Shown piece by piece: positions 27,144-34,726 of a stretch of DNA of 64,000 nt. The notes beneath the pieces are model-generated. The model was not told the origin of the DNA and searched no databases. It saw nothing but the letters and a program-made list of their open reading frames with translations. The DNA lies in NCBI RefSeq assembly GCF_003841485.1, contig NZ_REFY01000003.1, positions 1 through 64,000 of the forward strand, in the 5' to 3' direction. This DNA is from Natrarchaeobius halalkaliphilus. GTDB lineage: Archaea > Halobacteriota > Halobacteria > Halobacteriales > Natrialbaceae. Each line of letters starts with the position of its first letter. Within the stretch, counting starts at the first letter, position 1. Both the position numbers and the translations under genes were made by a program.

Positions 27144-27243
27144 AACTGTTATCCTACTATCCTATCTAGTACTCTCTAGTCTCTAGTACTATCTCTACCT
27201 AGACACTAACCACTCCTATCATATATCATCATTATTATTAATG
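27144..27243. other. AT-rich tract, candidate DNA unwinding element
   Basis: This stretch is strikingly AT-rich against its surroundings and ends in atatatcatcattattattaatgg. It contains two copies of TCTAGTACT (27165-27173 and 27182-27190). It lies on the right side of the ORB repeats, about 200 bases from copy 5. It may also serve as promoter for the methyltransferase gene at 27308. Confidence 0.6.
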
Positions 27244-27307
27244 GTGCATGACTCGCCTCGGGTCTGGACCGAAACTAGTAACCCCCTTCTCGTCGCACTC
27301 GAAACGA

Positions 27308-28075
27308 ATGAGCGACCAGTCGTCCAGATCCGACTCGACTACCCGATCATCGAAGCCAGCCGTCGCCGTCGTGGATGCTCAGTCGCCGGGTAACGTTGGA
27401 ACCATCGCTCGAGCGATGAAGAACTTCGGCTTCGAGGAACTCCTTCTCGTCGATCCTCCCGAACTCGATCCCGACGGCGACGCCTACGGCTTTGCGGGGC
27501 ACGCTCGAGAGGACGTTCTCCCGAACGCGACGGAGGTCACCTTCGACGAGATAGTCGAGAACTACCACACCGTCGGCTGTACGGCAGTCACGAACGAAGA
27601 CGACCGTAGCCACGTTCGGTTTCCGTTCTCGACGCCTGCGGATCTGTCCGATCGGCTCTCGACCGTCGACGGACGGACCGCACTCGTCTTCGGCAGAGAG
27701 CGGGTCGGGTTGACCAACGAAGAACTCGCACGGATCGACGAGATCTGTTCGATTCCGGCGAACGCCGACTATCCCGTGCTCAATCTCGGTCAGGCGGCGA
27801 CGATCGTCCTCTATGAAATCCGTCCACTGACACTCTCCGACGAGGATATCCAGCTCCCTGACGTAGAGCGTGTCCGGGCATCCGAGCCGACGCTGGATCG
27901 ATTGTACGGTCAGTGGGAATCGCTCCTCGCGGAGATCAATCACCCCGAAGAGAAACGCGAGAAAACGATGCGAATGCTCAGACGCGTTCACGGTCGAGCC
28001 GATCTCACCGAACGGGAAGTGAACACCCTTCTCGGACTGGTCCGCCGCGCAACAGAGCGACCTGACCAACAGTGA
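27308..28075 (+). CDS. SPOUT RNA 2'-O-methyltransferase (TrmJ-like)
   Basis: A 255-residue SPOUT-class, SAM-dependent RNA ribose methyltransferase. The knotted cofactor site is built from LVFGRERVGLTNEELA and VLNLGQAATIVLYE, and the N-terminal RNA-contact segment is SPGNVGTIARAMKNFGF. The C-terminal 90 residues form a helical extension as in TrmJ, which modifies position 32 of tRNA. The substrate is inferred from this similarity only. The ATG at 27308 begins MSDQSSRSD; the upstream in-frame start at 27248 would lie inside the AT-rich origin flank. Confidence 0.88.
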   Translation: MSDQSSRSDSTTRSSKPAVAVVDAQSPGNVGTIARAMKNFGFEELLLVDPPELDPDGDAYGFAGHAREDVLPNATEVTFDEIVENYHTVGCTAVTNEDDRSHVRFPFSTPADLSDRLSTVDGRTALVFGRERVGLTNEELARIDEICSIPANADYPVLNLGQAATIVLYEIRPLTLSDEDIQLPDVERVRASEPTLDRLYGQWESLLAEINHPEEKREKTMRMLRRVHGRADLTEREVNTLLGLVRRATERPDQQ

Positions 28076-28156
28076 CCGAGACGGTCCGTTGGACCGACGT
28101 ATCGGCGCAACCGCCGAACGGTTGCGGTCCCACGGAACCGACGGACGGCAACCCTC

Positions 28157-30031
28157 TCAGGCTCGCTTTTGAATCTCTTCGCGGAGGAGCTGACTGACGA
28201 GATCGCCATCCGCCTTTCCACGCAGTGCTCCCATACACTCGCCCATCAGTCCGGAGAACGCCCCCATCCCTTCCGTTTCGACCTGCGCTTCGTTTCGCTC
28301 GACGACCTCGACGACCGCTTCTCTGACCTCGTCTTCACCGGCCGAACCGAGTTCGGCGGCCTCCGCTGCTTCCTCGGCGGTGCGATCGGGGTCCTCGGCC
28401 AGCACGGTAAGGAGATCCGGAATCCCTTCCCGTGCGAGGTCGCCACCCTCGGCCAGCGCGAACGTTTCCTCGAGATTGGGTCGCGTCAGGCGTTCGACGG
28501 GGACTCCGTCACGTCGGAGTTCAGTCAGCGTCGACTCGAGGGTCGTCGCGGCGAGCGTCGGATCGACTCCGTCGTCGACGAGGTCCTCGAATAGCGGCAT
28601 GTGGGTACCGTAGGCGACTTGTTCTGCGAGTCCCGTACCGAGGTCGTACTCGGCCGCGTAGCGGTCGACTTTCTCGGTCAACAATTCGGGTTCGGGAACG
28701 TCGCTGGGGTCTGGCTCGACCGGGGGGACGTCCGTTTCCGGGTACATCCGTGCCGCACCCGGAAGCGGTCGCAAATACCGGGTCGTGCCGTCCTCGTTGG
28801 CACCGCGGGTTTCCTCGGGAACGCCCTCGAGCGCGGTCGTGGCCCGATCGGTTGCGGCCTCGATCGCGGCTTCTGCGACGTCGCTTGCGGCGGCAACGAT
28901 CGCAACGGCGTCTTCGGAACCGGCATCGACGGCGTCGCGAAGTGCGTTGACTTCCGCCTCGGTGATGCCGTACGCTGGCAGTTCGTCCGTATGGAAGATC
29001 CCACCCGCCCCGTGTCGCTTCGCGTGATCGGAGAACTCGGTTCCGAGACGCCGGTCGGGTGCGATTTCGCGTCCCACTACGCCATCGTATCCCACGAGCG
29101 GAACGGCCAGGACGGAGCCGCCGTCGTCCAGTGCGCTCTCGATGACGCCGCTTTCAGTCCCCTCGAAGACGTCCGTGACGTCCTGGACGTCACCGACAGC
29201 TGCTCCGCGCGCGGTGAGTTCGTCCGCAATAGCCACGAGTTCGGCCTGTCGAGCGACCTCGTTACGGACGATATCGTCGATGTCGTCCAGGCTCTGGACT
29301 CCCTTGACCTCGACGCGTGCACCGTCTGCGATCGAGACGTTGACGTCCTGACGGATCGTTCCCAGACCCCGTTTGACCTTCCCGGTCGACCGCAACAACA
29401 TCCCGATCCGCTCGGCCGCCTCGAGCGCCTGTTCCGGCGAGGAGATGTCGGGGCTGGTCCCGATTTCGACCAGCGGAATACCGAGTCGATCGAGGCTGTA
29501 TCGAACCCCACCGTCGGTCTCCGAGACTCGCTGGGCGCTCTCTTCTTCGAGCAGGAGATCCTCGATACCGACCGGACCGTCGCTCGTTTCGATCTGACCG
29601 CCGGTCGCGATCAGCGTCGAGCGCTGAAAGCCCGACGTGTTCGAGCCGTCGACGACGATTTTACGCATGACGTTCGCCTGATCGACAGGGTGCATATCCA
29701 TGAGCTGTGCGACCTCGAGCGCCGTCTCGAGTGCTTCCTCGTCGAGTTCGTGCGGTGGTTCGTCGTCTTCCTCGACGAGACAAGTCGTCTCGTAGGCGAG
29801 ATATTCGAACTCGCGGTCGACGCGGCTCTCTTCTACGGCGGCGTCGTCGATTTCGCCCAGTTCGCTCCGGGTGGGATGGAGATACCGGGTGAACGTCCGT
29901 GTCGACGCATCGGGCTCGCGAATCTCGGTGGGGCACTGACAGAACAGCTTCGTCGCCGTATCGAGTTGCTGGTGGATCTCCAGCCCGGCGACGAGTCCGA
30001 GTTCCTCGTAGTCGTACTCGCTCTCGGTCAT
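28157..30031 (-). CDS. gatE: Glu-tRNA(Gln) amidotransferase subunit E
   Basis: A 624-residue archaeal-only subunit. With GatD it converts Glu-tRNA(Gln) to Gln-tRNA(Gln), because archaea lack a glutaminyl-tRNA synthetase of their own. It has the GatB-like kinase core (LVAGLEIHQQLDTATKLF, LGTIRQDVNVS, RVEVKGVQSLDDI), an AspRS-type insert, and the YqeY-like tail (GAFSGLMGECMGALRGKADG). The length matches the family. The start at MTESEYDYEELG puts the core at the normal distance; the frame is open further upstream without similarity. gatD is not in this window. Confidence 0.96.
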   Translation of the reverse strand: MTESEYDYEELGLVAGLEIHQQLDTATKLFCQCPTEIREPDASTRTFTRYLHPTRSELGEIDDAAVEESRVDREFEYLAYETTCLVEEDDEPPHELDEEALETALEVAQLMDMHPVDQANVMRKIVVDGSNTSGFQRSTLIATGGQIETSDGPVGIEDLLLEEESAQRVSETDGGVRYSLDRLGIPLVEIGTSPDISSPEQALEAAERIGMLLRSTGKVKRGLGTIRQDVNVSIADGARVEVKGVQSLDDIDDIVRNEVARQAELVAIADELTARGAAVGDVQDVTDVFEGTESGVIESALDDGGSVLAVPLVGYDGVVGREIAPDRRLGTEFSDHAKRHGAGGIFHTDELPAYGITEAEVNALRDAVDAGSEDAVAIVAAASDVAEAAIEAATDRATTALEGVPEETRGANEDGTTRYLRPLPGAARMYPETDVPPVEPDPSDVPEPELLTEKVDRYAAEYDLGTGLAEQVAYGTHMPLFEDLVDDGVDPTLAATTLESTLTELRRDGVPVERLTRPNLEETFALAEGGDLAREGIPDLLTVLAEDPDRTAEEAAEAAELGSAGEDEVREAVVEVVERNEAQVETEGMGAFSGLMGECMGALRGKADGDLVSQLLREEIQKRA

Positions 30032-30207
30032 TGGCGTCCACTCGGTGGCGGAGTGGTAAAAAACCGTCCAGTTGCGACCGGGTAAGGCCGTGGTGTCACT
30101 CCCGTCGAGTACCGATCGCCGGACCCGCGAGGAAGGTGGGACGTGAACCATCCGAACTGACCGTACGGGTTCGAATCTTCGGCATCGAACCGACGCTCGA
30201 GAGCAGC

Positions 30208-31569
30208 CTACTCCGGAACCGAATCCGACCCAGAGCCGAGTCGGTCCCGCACCGTCCCGAGAAGACTCTCGGGAGCCACGCTGTGTGCCCGGTCACGACA
30301 CCCCTCGTATCGGCGGGCGACGGCACCGTCACCCGTGGTCAGCTCTTCGCTCGCTCGTCGCTCCAGAACGATCACCGGATCGGCGTCCTCGAGTGACTCG
30401 AGTAGCCGTCGGCTCTCGTCGGTCGGTCCTACGACGAGATCCGCGATGACGGTCGCGTCGGCGGTCCGAACCCGTTCGTCGAACGCGGCGAGTTGCCTCG
30501 AAGAAATCGTCGAGAGCGGATCGATCTCGATCCGGTCGACACCGAGCCCTCCCGCGGTTTCGGCCGCTACATCCCCCGCCGGAACGGGTCCTACCGAAAC
30601 CTCGAGTCCCGCGCGCTCGAGACGAGTGAGCGCGCCGGCGGCGGCCGGTCCGGAGCCGACGATGTGTACGTGTGGACGGCCCCATCGTCCGCCGTCGGTT
30701 CGCTCACCCTCGCCCGATCGATCGCCGTCGGTGGCGCGTGTGGCCCCGTGAGGGAGTGTCGTCACCGTCGTCGTTCCGGTGACCGGATTCGGCGTCACCG
30801 TGGCGTTCGCGTCGAACGCCTCCGCGAGCGTCTCGGTCGTGAGAACCTCCGATGGAGGACCGGTGCTGTGTAGCGAGCCGTTCGCCAGCAGAACGAGCCG
30901 GTCGCAGTATCGCGCAGCTAAATCTAGATCGTGGATCGCTGCAACCACCGTTCGATCCTCCTCGACGAGTTCGCGGACCAGCTCTAGCGTCTCGACCTGA
31001 TGGTTGATATCGAGGCTCGCCGTCGGCTCGTCGAGCAAGAGTACGGGCGTCTCCTGGGCGATTGCGCGTGCCAGGACGACCCGCTGGCGCTGACCGCCGC
31101 TCACTTCGTCGATCGACCGAGCCGCGAGTTCCGCGGTCCGCGTTCGCTCGAGGGCGCGTTCGACGGCCGCACGATCGTCGGCCGTCGGCGTCGAGAACCG
31201 CGATCGGTGGGGATGGCGTCCCATCTCCACGACGTCCCGGACCGGAAACGAAAACGAGAGTGACGTATCCTGGGGAACGACGGCGACCAGTCGACTCGTG
31301 GTCCGCGATGAAACGGCGTGAACGTCGGTGTCGTCGATCGTTATCGTTCCCGACGACGGCGCGATAGCGCCGCTGATCGCGCGAAGCAACGACGTTTTGC
31401 CGGCCCCGTTCGGGCCGACGAACCCGACGAACTCGCCCGGATCGACGCTGAGCGAAACGTCTTCGAGGACCGATAGCTCTCCGAACGTGATCCCGACGTC
31501 TTCTATACCGATCGGCGTCGGCTGGTGGAGCCGACGCTCGTTCCGTTGGAGGCGTCGATCCTCGGTCAT
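30208..31569 (-). CDS. btuD: cobalamin ABC transporter ATPase with extra C-terminal domain
   Basis: A 453-residue protein. Residues 20-270 are a FecE/BtuD-type ATPase: Walker A GPNGAGKT (52-59), signature VSGGQ (156-160), Walker B LLLDEPTASLD (177-187). About 165 residues follow, starting HVHIVGSGPAAAGALTRLERAG. This second part resembles a nucleotide-binding Rossmann-like fold and is not needed for ATPase function. The ATG overlaps the stop of the permease gene by four bases (ATGA), so the two are co-translated. With the divergent btuF they form a corrinoid importer; iron-siderophore uptake is an alternative. Confidence 0.9.
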   Translation of the reverse strand: MTEDRRLQRNERRLHQPTPIGIEDVGITFGELSVLEDVSLSVDPGEFVGFVGPNGAGKTSLLRAISGAIAPSSGTITIDDTDVHAVSSRTTSRLVAVVPQDTSLSFSFPVRDVVEMGRHPHRSRFSTPTADDRAAVERALERTRTAELAARSIDEVSGGQRQRVVLARAIAQETPVLLLDEPTASLDINHQVETLELVRELVEEDRTVVAAIHDLDLAARYCDRLVLLANGSLHSTGPPSEVLTTETLAEAFDANATVTPNPVTGTTTVTTLPHGATRATDGDRSGEGERTDGGRWGRPHVHIVGSGPAAAGALTRLERAGLEVSVGPVPAGDVAAETAGGLGVDRIEIDPLSTISSRQLAAFDERVRTADATVIADLVVGPTDESRRLLESLEDADPVIVLERRASEELTTGDGAVARRYEGCRDRAHSVAPESLLGTVRDRLGSGSDSVPE

Positions 31570-32666
31570 ACCGAGTGCACCTCCCTTCGTACGAGCAAGA
31601 ACAGGAAAAACGGCGCGCCGAGTGCGGCCGTTACGATTCCGACCGGGACTTCGGCGGGGCCGGCTCGAGCGATCGTATCGGTCGCGACCAGAAACGAAGC
31701 GCCGGCCAGCGCGCTCGTCGGGAGCAAGATCCGGTGATCGGGACCGACGATGAGTCGCATGATGTGGGGAACGACGAGGCCGACGAATCCGATGACGCCG
31801 GCGACGGCGACGCCGGCTGCGGTGACGACGCTTGCGAGTGCGAGCAAGAGGAGCTTCGTCCGCTCGACGTCGACGCCGAGATGGTGGGCGTCTTCCTCAC
31901 CGAGCAACAGGACGTTCAGTTCCCGGGTATACGCGAAGAGAACGAGAACGCCGACCAGCGTAACCGGAAGCGCGAACCCGACGTCGCTCCAGGTACTGTT
32001 GTGCAGGTGCCCCATCATCCAGATGATCGCCTGTCTGAGATCGTCGCCGCTGTGGACGAGCATGTACGAGATCATCGCGCCGAGAAACGCCTGGATCGCG
32101 ACGCCCGCCAGCAACAGCGTCGCGACCGGCGTTCGGCCGCCGTCGGTCGCGATCGCGTAGACGAGAAACGCCGTGACGAGCGCACCGACGAACGCGGAGA
32201 GGTGGAGGCCCCCGAACGGAACGAGCGCCGGAAACGCGATGGCGGCGACTGCACCCGCTGCGGCTCCCGACGAGACGCCGATGATCGACGGATCCGCGAG
32301 CGGGTTTCGGAAGAACCCCTGCATGACCGTTCCGGCGGCCGCAAGCGCGAACCCGACGACGCTCGCGAGGACGATTCGCGGTAGTCGAATGTCGGCCACG
32401 ATCGTCTGGTGCGTTTCTGGTACGTCGAACCCGAAGACGGCCGCGTACTCGAGGCGAGGGCCGTGAACGGTCCATCCGAAACCAGGGACGGTTACCGGCT
32501 CCTCCATCGTAAGCCCCGTCGGCACGGTGATCGCGTTCAACACGGCCTTTGCGACCACGACCGCGTCGATCGTGACCGGCCCGAGAGCGGCGCTGGCGAT
32601 CGCTACGATGATCAGGACGATCACCAGGCCGACGGTCCACGACAGCGTTCGGACCGGCCGCATCAT
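31566..32666 (-). CDS. btuC: cobalamin ABC transporter permease, FecCD family
   Basis: A 366-residue permease with about ten helices. The FecCD landmarks are RLPRIVLASVVGFALAAAG, then GFFRNPLADPSIIGVSSGAA, GEEDAHHLGVDVERTK and GVIGFVGLVVPHIMRL. The start was placed at the Met pair at 32666 (MMRPVRTLSW), directly before the first membrane helix. The frame runs open past this to 32957 across the divergent promoter. Its end overlaps btuD by four bases. Corrinoid is the likely substrate by family and by the fused BtuD; iron chelates cannot be excluded. Confidence 0.93.
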   Translation of the reverse strand: MMRPVRTLSWTVGLVIVLIIVAIASAALGPVTIDAVVVAKAVLNAITVPTGLTMEEPVTVPGFGWTVHGPRLEYAAVFGFDVPETHQTIVADIRLPRIVLASVVGFALAAAGTVMQGFFRNPLADPSIIGVSSGAAAGAVAAIAFPALVPFGGLHLSAFVGALVTAFLVYAIATDGGRTPVATLLLAGVAIQAFLGAMISYMLVHSGDDLRQAIIWMMGHLHNSTWSDVGFALPVTLVGVLVLFAYTRELNVLLLGEEDAHHLGVDVERTKLLLLALASVVTAAGVAVAGVIGFVGLVVPHIMRLIVGPDHRILLPTSALAGASFLVATDTIARAGPAEVPVGIVTAALGAPFFLFLLVRREVHSV

Positions 32667-32689
32667 AGATACAATCTCGGTTGGAGTAG

Positions 32690-32701
32690 ACAAATATTTG
32701 T
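32690..32701. promoter_or_regulatory. palindromic AT box between divergent btuC and btuF
   Basis: The 59-base divergent gap contains the perfect 12-base palindrome ACAAATATTTGT. It lies 24 bases from both start codons, which is the usual TATA spacing for leaderless haloarchaeal transcripts. It can therefore work as a shared, bidirectional TATA element or as an operator that would block both directions together. Confidence 0.6.
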
Positions 32702-32725
32702 TGAAGTGCCTGTTCGTACACACCG

Positions 32726-33970
32726 ATGCAATACGGACGTGTCCTCCTGGTCGTCGCACTCCTGATCGTCGCAACGACAGTTCCCGTCGTGGGTGCTGGC
32801 GCGAGTCCGAGCGCGGCGGCCGATCCCGCCCCCAGTGTCGCACAGTCGATCGACGCCACCTGCGAGTATCCACTCGAGCGCACCGACGCACGTGGGGAGA
32901 CGATCTCGCTCGAGGCCGAACCCGACGAGGTCGTGACGCTCTACCCTGGTGATGCACAACTCGCCTTCCAGATCGGGGCCGAAGACCGCGTCGTCGGGAT
33001 GCCGGTCGGTCAGTACACGGACGGACTCGAGGCCGGAGATCGAACCGATATCAGCGCCGACGATGGCGTGACGCCGGTGGCAGAAGAGATCGTCGCGCTC
33101 GATCCCGACGTCGTTCTGGCGGCGAACGTCGCACTCACAGACGAGGACTTCATCGAGCAACTCGAGGATGCGGGAATCGCGGTGTACGTCCTGGATACGG
33201 CGACGTCGGTCGACGACGTCCGCGAGAACGTCGAAGTGGCCGGCGAGCTAACCGGCACCTGTGACGGTGCCGAGGAAACGGTCGCGTGGATGGACGACCG
33301 ACTCGCGGTGATCGAGGACGCGCTCGAAGACGTAGACGAGCCACTCGCGTACTACGTCAGCGACGACGAGGGAACCACGCCGGGAACCGAGACGTTCCAG
33401 CACGACGTCCTGACGAGCGCCGGACTCGAGAACGTCGCAGAGCGTGCTGGTATCGATGACTGGCAGACGATCAGTGCGGAAGTCGTAGTCGAAGAAGACC
33501 CGGATTGGATCGTCTATCCGGACTGGATCGACGAACCGCCAGTCGAAGAGGGAATCGAAGCGACGACGGCGATGGAAGACGGGAACGTCGTTTCGGTCGA
33601 CGACAACGCGATGAGCCAGCCCGCTCCCGAAATCGTCCACGTCGTCACGGCTCTCCTCGAAACGGTTCATCCCGACGTGTACGCAGACCTGGAAGCCGAT
33701 CTCGATTCGATCGACGAACGGTACGACGTCGACACGGAGGTCGGTACTGAGGACGTGATCTCCGACGTCGGCTACGAGACGGACGACGAACCGAGCGCTG
33801 ACGACGGATCGGACTCCTCGGACGACGCACAGGATGCCACCGATGAGGCGGAGGCGCTCGACGGCGAGGACGACGATGAAGGGGCCTTCCCGGTCCCCGG
33901 GTTCGGCATCGTCGCCACAGTGATTGTTCTGTGTTCGATTCTGGCAGTGTACGGATTGCGGTCCGAGTGA
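32726..33970 (+). CDS. btuF: cobalamin-binding protein with PGF-CTERM anchor
   Basis: A 414-residue family 8 (BtuF/FepB) binding protein. Residues 1-25 are a Sec signal with a hydrophobic core, without lipobox cysteine. Residues about 50-330 are the two-lobe ligand domain (VVTLYPGDAQLAFQIGAEDR, ALDPDVVLAANV). An acidic Asp/Ser linker follows. The end is VPGFGIVATVIVL plus a short charged tail, a PGF-CTERM signal with PGF at 391-393, so archaeosortase A should cleave it and attach it to membrane lipid. Anchoring by this route in place of a lipobox is less common for binding proteins. It diverges from btuCD. Confidence 0.92.
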   Translation: MQYGRVLLVVALLIVATTVPVVGAGASPSAAADPAPSVAQSIDATCEYPLERTDARGETISLEAEPDEVVTLYPGDAQLAFQIGAEDRVVGMPVGQYTDGLEAGDRTDISADDGVTPVAEEIVALDPDVVLAANVALTDEDFIEQLEDAGIAVYVLDTATSVDDVRENVEVAGELTGTCDGAEETVAWMDDRLAVIEDALEDVDEPLAYYVSDDEGTTPGTETFQHDVLTSAGLENVAERAGIDDWQTISAEVVVEEDPDWIVYPDWIDEPPVEEGIEATTAMEDGNVVSVDDNAMSQPAPEIVHVVTALLETVHPDVYADLEADLDSIDERYDVDTEVGTEDVISDVGYETDDEPSADDGSDSSDDAQDATDEAEALDGEDDDEGAFPVPGFGIVATVIVLCSILAVYGLRSE

Positions 33971-34105
33971 GCGCCGTCACGGACGATATTTCGCCGTCGT
34001 CGGTTCGCACGCCACGCCTCTCTGTCGGATTACTCGCGTCGATTCGACCCGAACGGCCGTTTCGTTTTGAAAAGGGTTTACTCGTCGGCCTCCACAGGTG
34101 AACGT

Positions 34106-34387
34106 ATGGTCGAGAACGTCATCTGGCCCGCCTATCTCGATGTGGAACTCTCGCGGGCCGAGGGACGCCGTGTATCAGGGGAGTTGGCAGTCGACGAACC
34201 GACGGTCGACGAGATCGCGAAAGCGGTCCAACAGATCGGTTACGACGCCACGATCGAACGCGACAAAGCCTACTCGAGAGAGCCCTGGGCCGAGCGCGGT
34301 CGCGTCGTCGTTCGCGGAGCCGACGACTCCTCGAAAACCGACCTCGTTCAGGCCGTCGCGGCGTACGTCGTCGCGATGCGGGACTGA
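34106..34387 (+). CDS. srp19: signal recognition particle subunit SRP19
   Basis: A 93-residue protein that binds 7S RNA and prepares it for SRP54, in co-translational membrane targeting. Family landmarks are [19 protein letters not shown], and the C-terminal half with WAERGRVVV. The TGATG junction at 34385-34389 couples it to gar1. The ATG at 34106 gives the normal N terminus MVENVIWP. Confidence 0.95.
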   Translation: MVENVIWPAYLDVELSRAEGRRVSGELAVDEPTVDEIAKAVQQIGYDATIERDKAYSREPWAERGRVVVRGADDSSKTDLVQAVAAYVVAMRD

Positions 34388-34656
34388 TGCGTCGGGTTGG
34401 TTCCGTCGTCAGGACGGCTCAGGGACTCGCGATCCTCCGGACGGACGACACGGACGAGAGTGGGGTTAGCGAACGTCGTGGGACGGACGACGAGTATCGA
34501 GGCGAAATCGGAACCGTCGTCATCGACGACTCGCTCGAGAAAGTCGGCCGCGTCGTCGACGTGTTCGGTCCGGTCGACAGACCGTACCTGGCTGTGACGC
34601 CGGACGACGGCGTTCATCTCCCCTCGCTGGTCAGTTCGACGCTGTACGCCCGCTAG
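34387..34656 (+). CDS. gar1: H/ACA RNA-protein component Gar1
   Basis: An 89-residue Gar1 protein of the H/ACA guide RNA complex that makes pseudouridine in rRNA with Cbf5, Nop10 and L7Ae. The core is GTVVIDDSLEKVGRVVDVFG followed by PVDRPYLAV, a six-stranded barrel. The TGATG overlap with srp19 shows translational coupling; the pairing of srp19 with gar1 is common in haloarchaea. A non-conserved acidic insert sits at about residues 20-37. Confidence 0.92.
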   Translation: MRRVGSVVRTAQGLAILRTDDTDESGVSERRGTDDEYRGEIGTVVIDDSLEKVGRVVDVFGPVDRPYLAVTPDDGVHLPSLVSSTLYAR

Positions 34657-34726
34657 CGGTTTGGACTCGCAACTCCGTAACACCCAGAAGAAAACACCCA
34701 TAGGACCGGGGGACGAACGCCGGGCT

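Larger units (their letters stand above)
26291..27307. other. oriC: probable replication origin (oriC) next to orc1
   Basis: The 1,017 bases between orc1 and the methyltransferase gene carry no credible gene. They carry at least five copies of a repeat of the form TTACA(A/T/C)(A/C)CGCGA followed by a G-rich GGTGTGT tail. Three copies lie on the minus strand to the left and two on the plus strand to the right. An AT-rich tract follows at 27144-27243. A single initiator gene with inverted ORBs and an AT-rich unwinding element is the standard haloarchaeal origin layout. A weaker partial copy is at 26342-26354. Confidence 0.85.

Noticed and set aside
28601-30085. 494-codon open frame on the plus strand over gatE
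   Set aside because: Antisense to a complete, well-conserved gatE; no domain pattern in the translation.
30160-30190. GGGTTCGAATC resembling a tRNA T-loop
   Set aside because: The flanking bases cannot form the T stem, and no acceptor or anticodon arm is found at the right distances.
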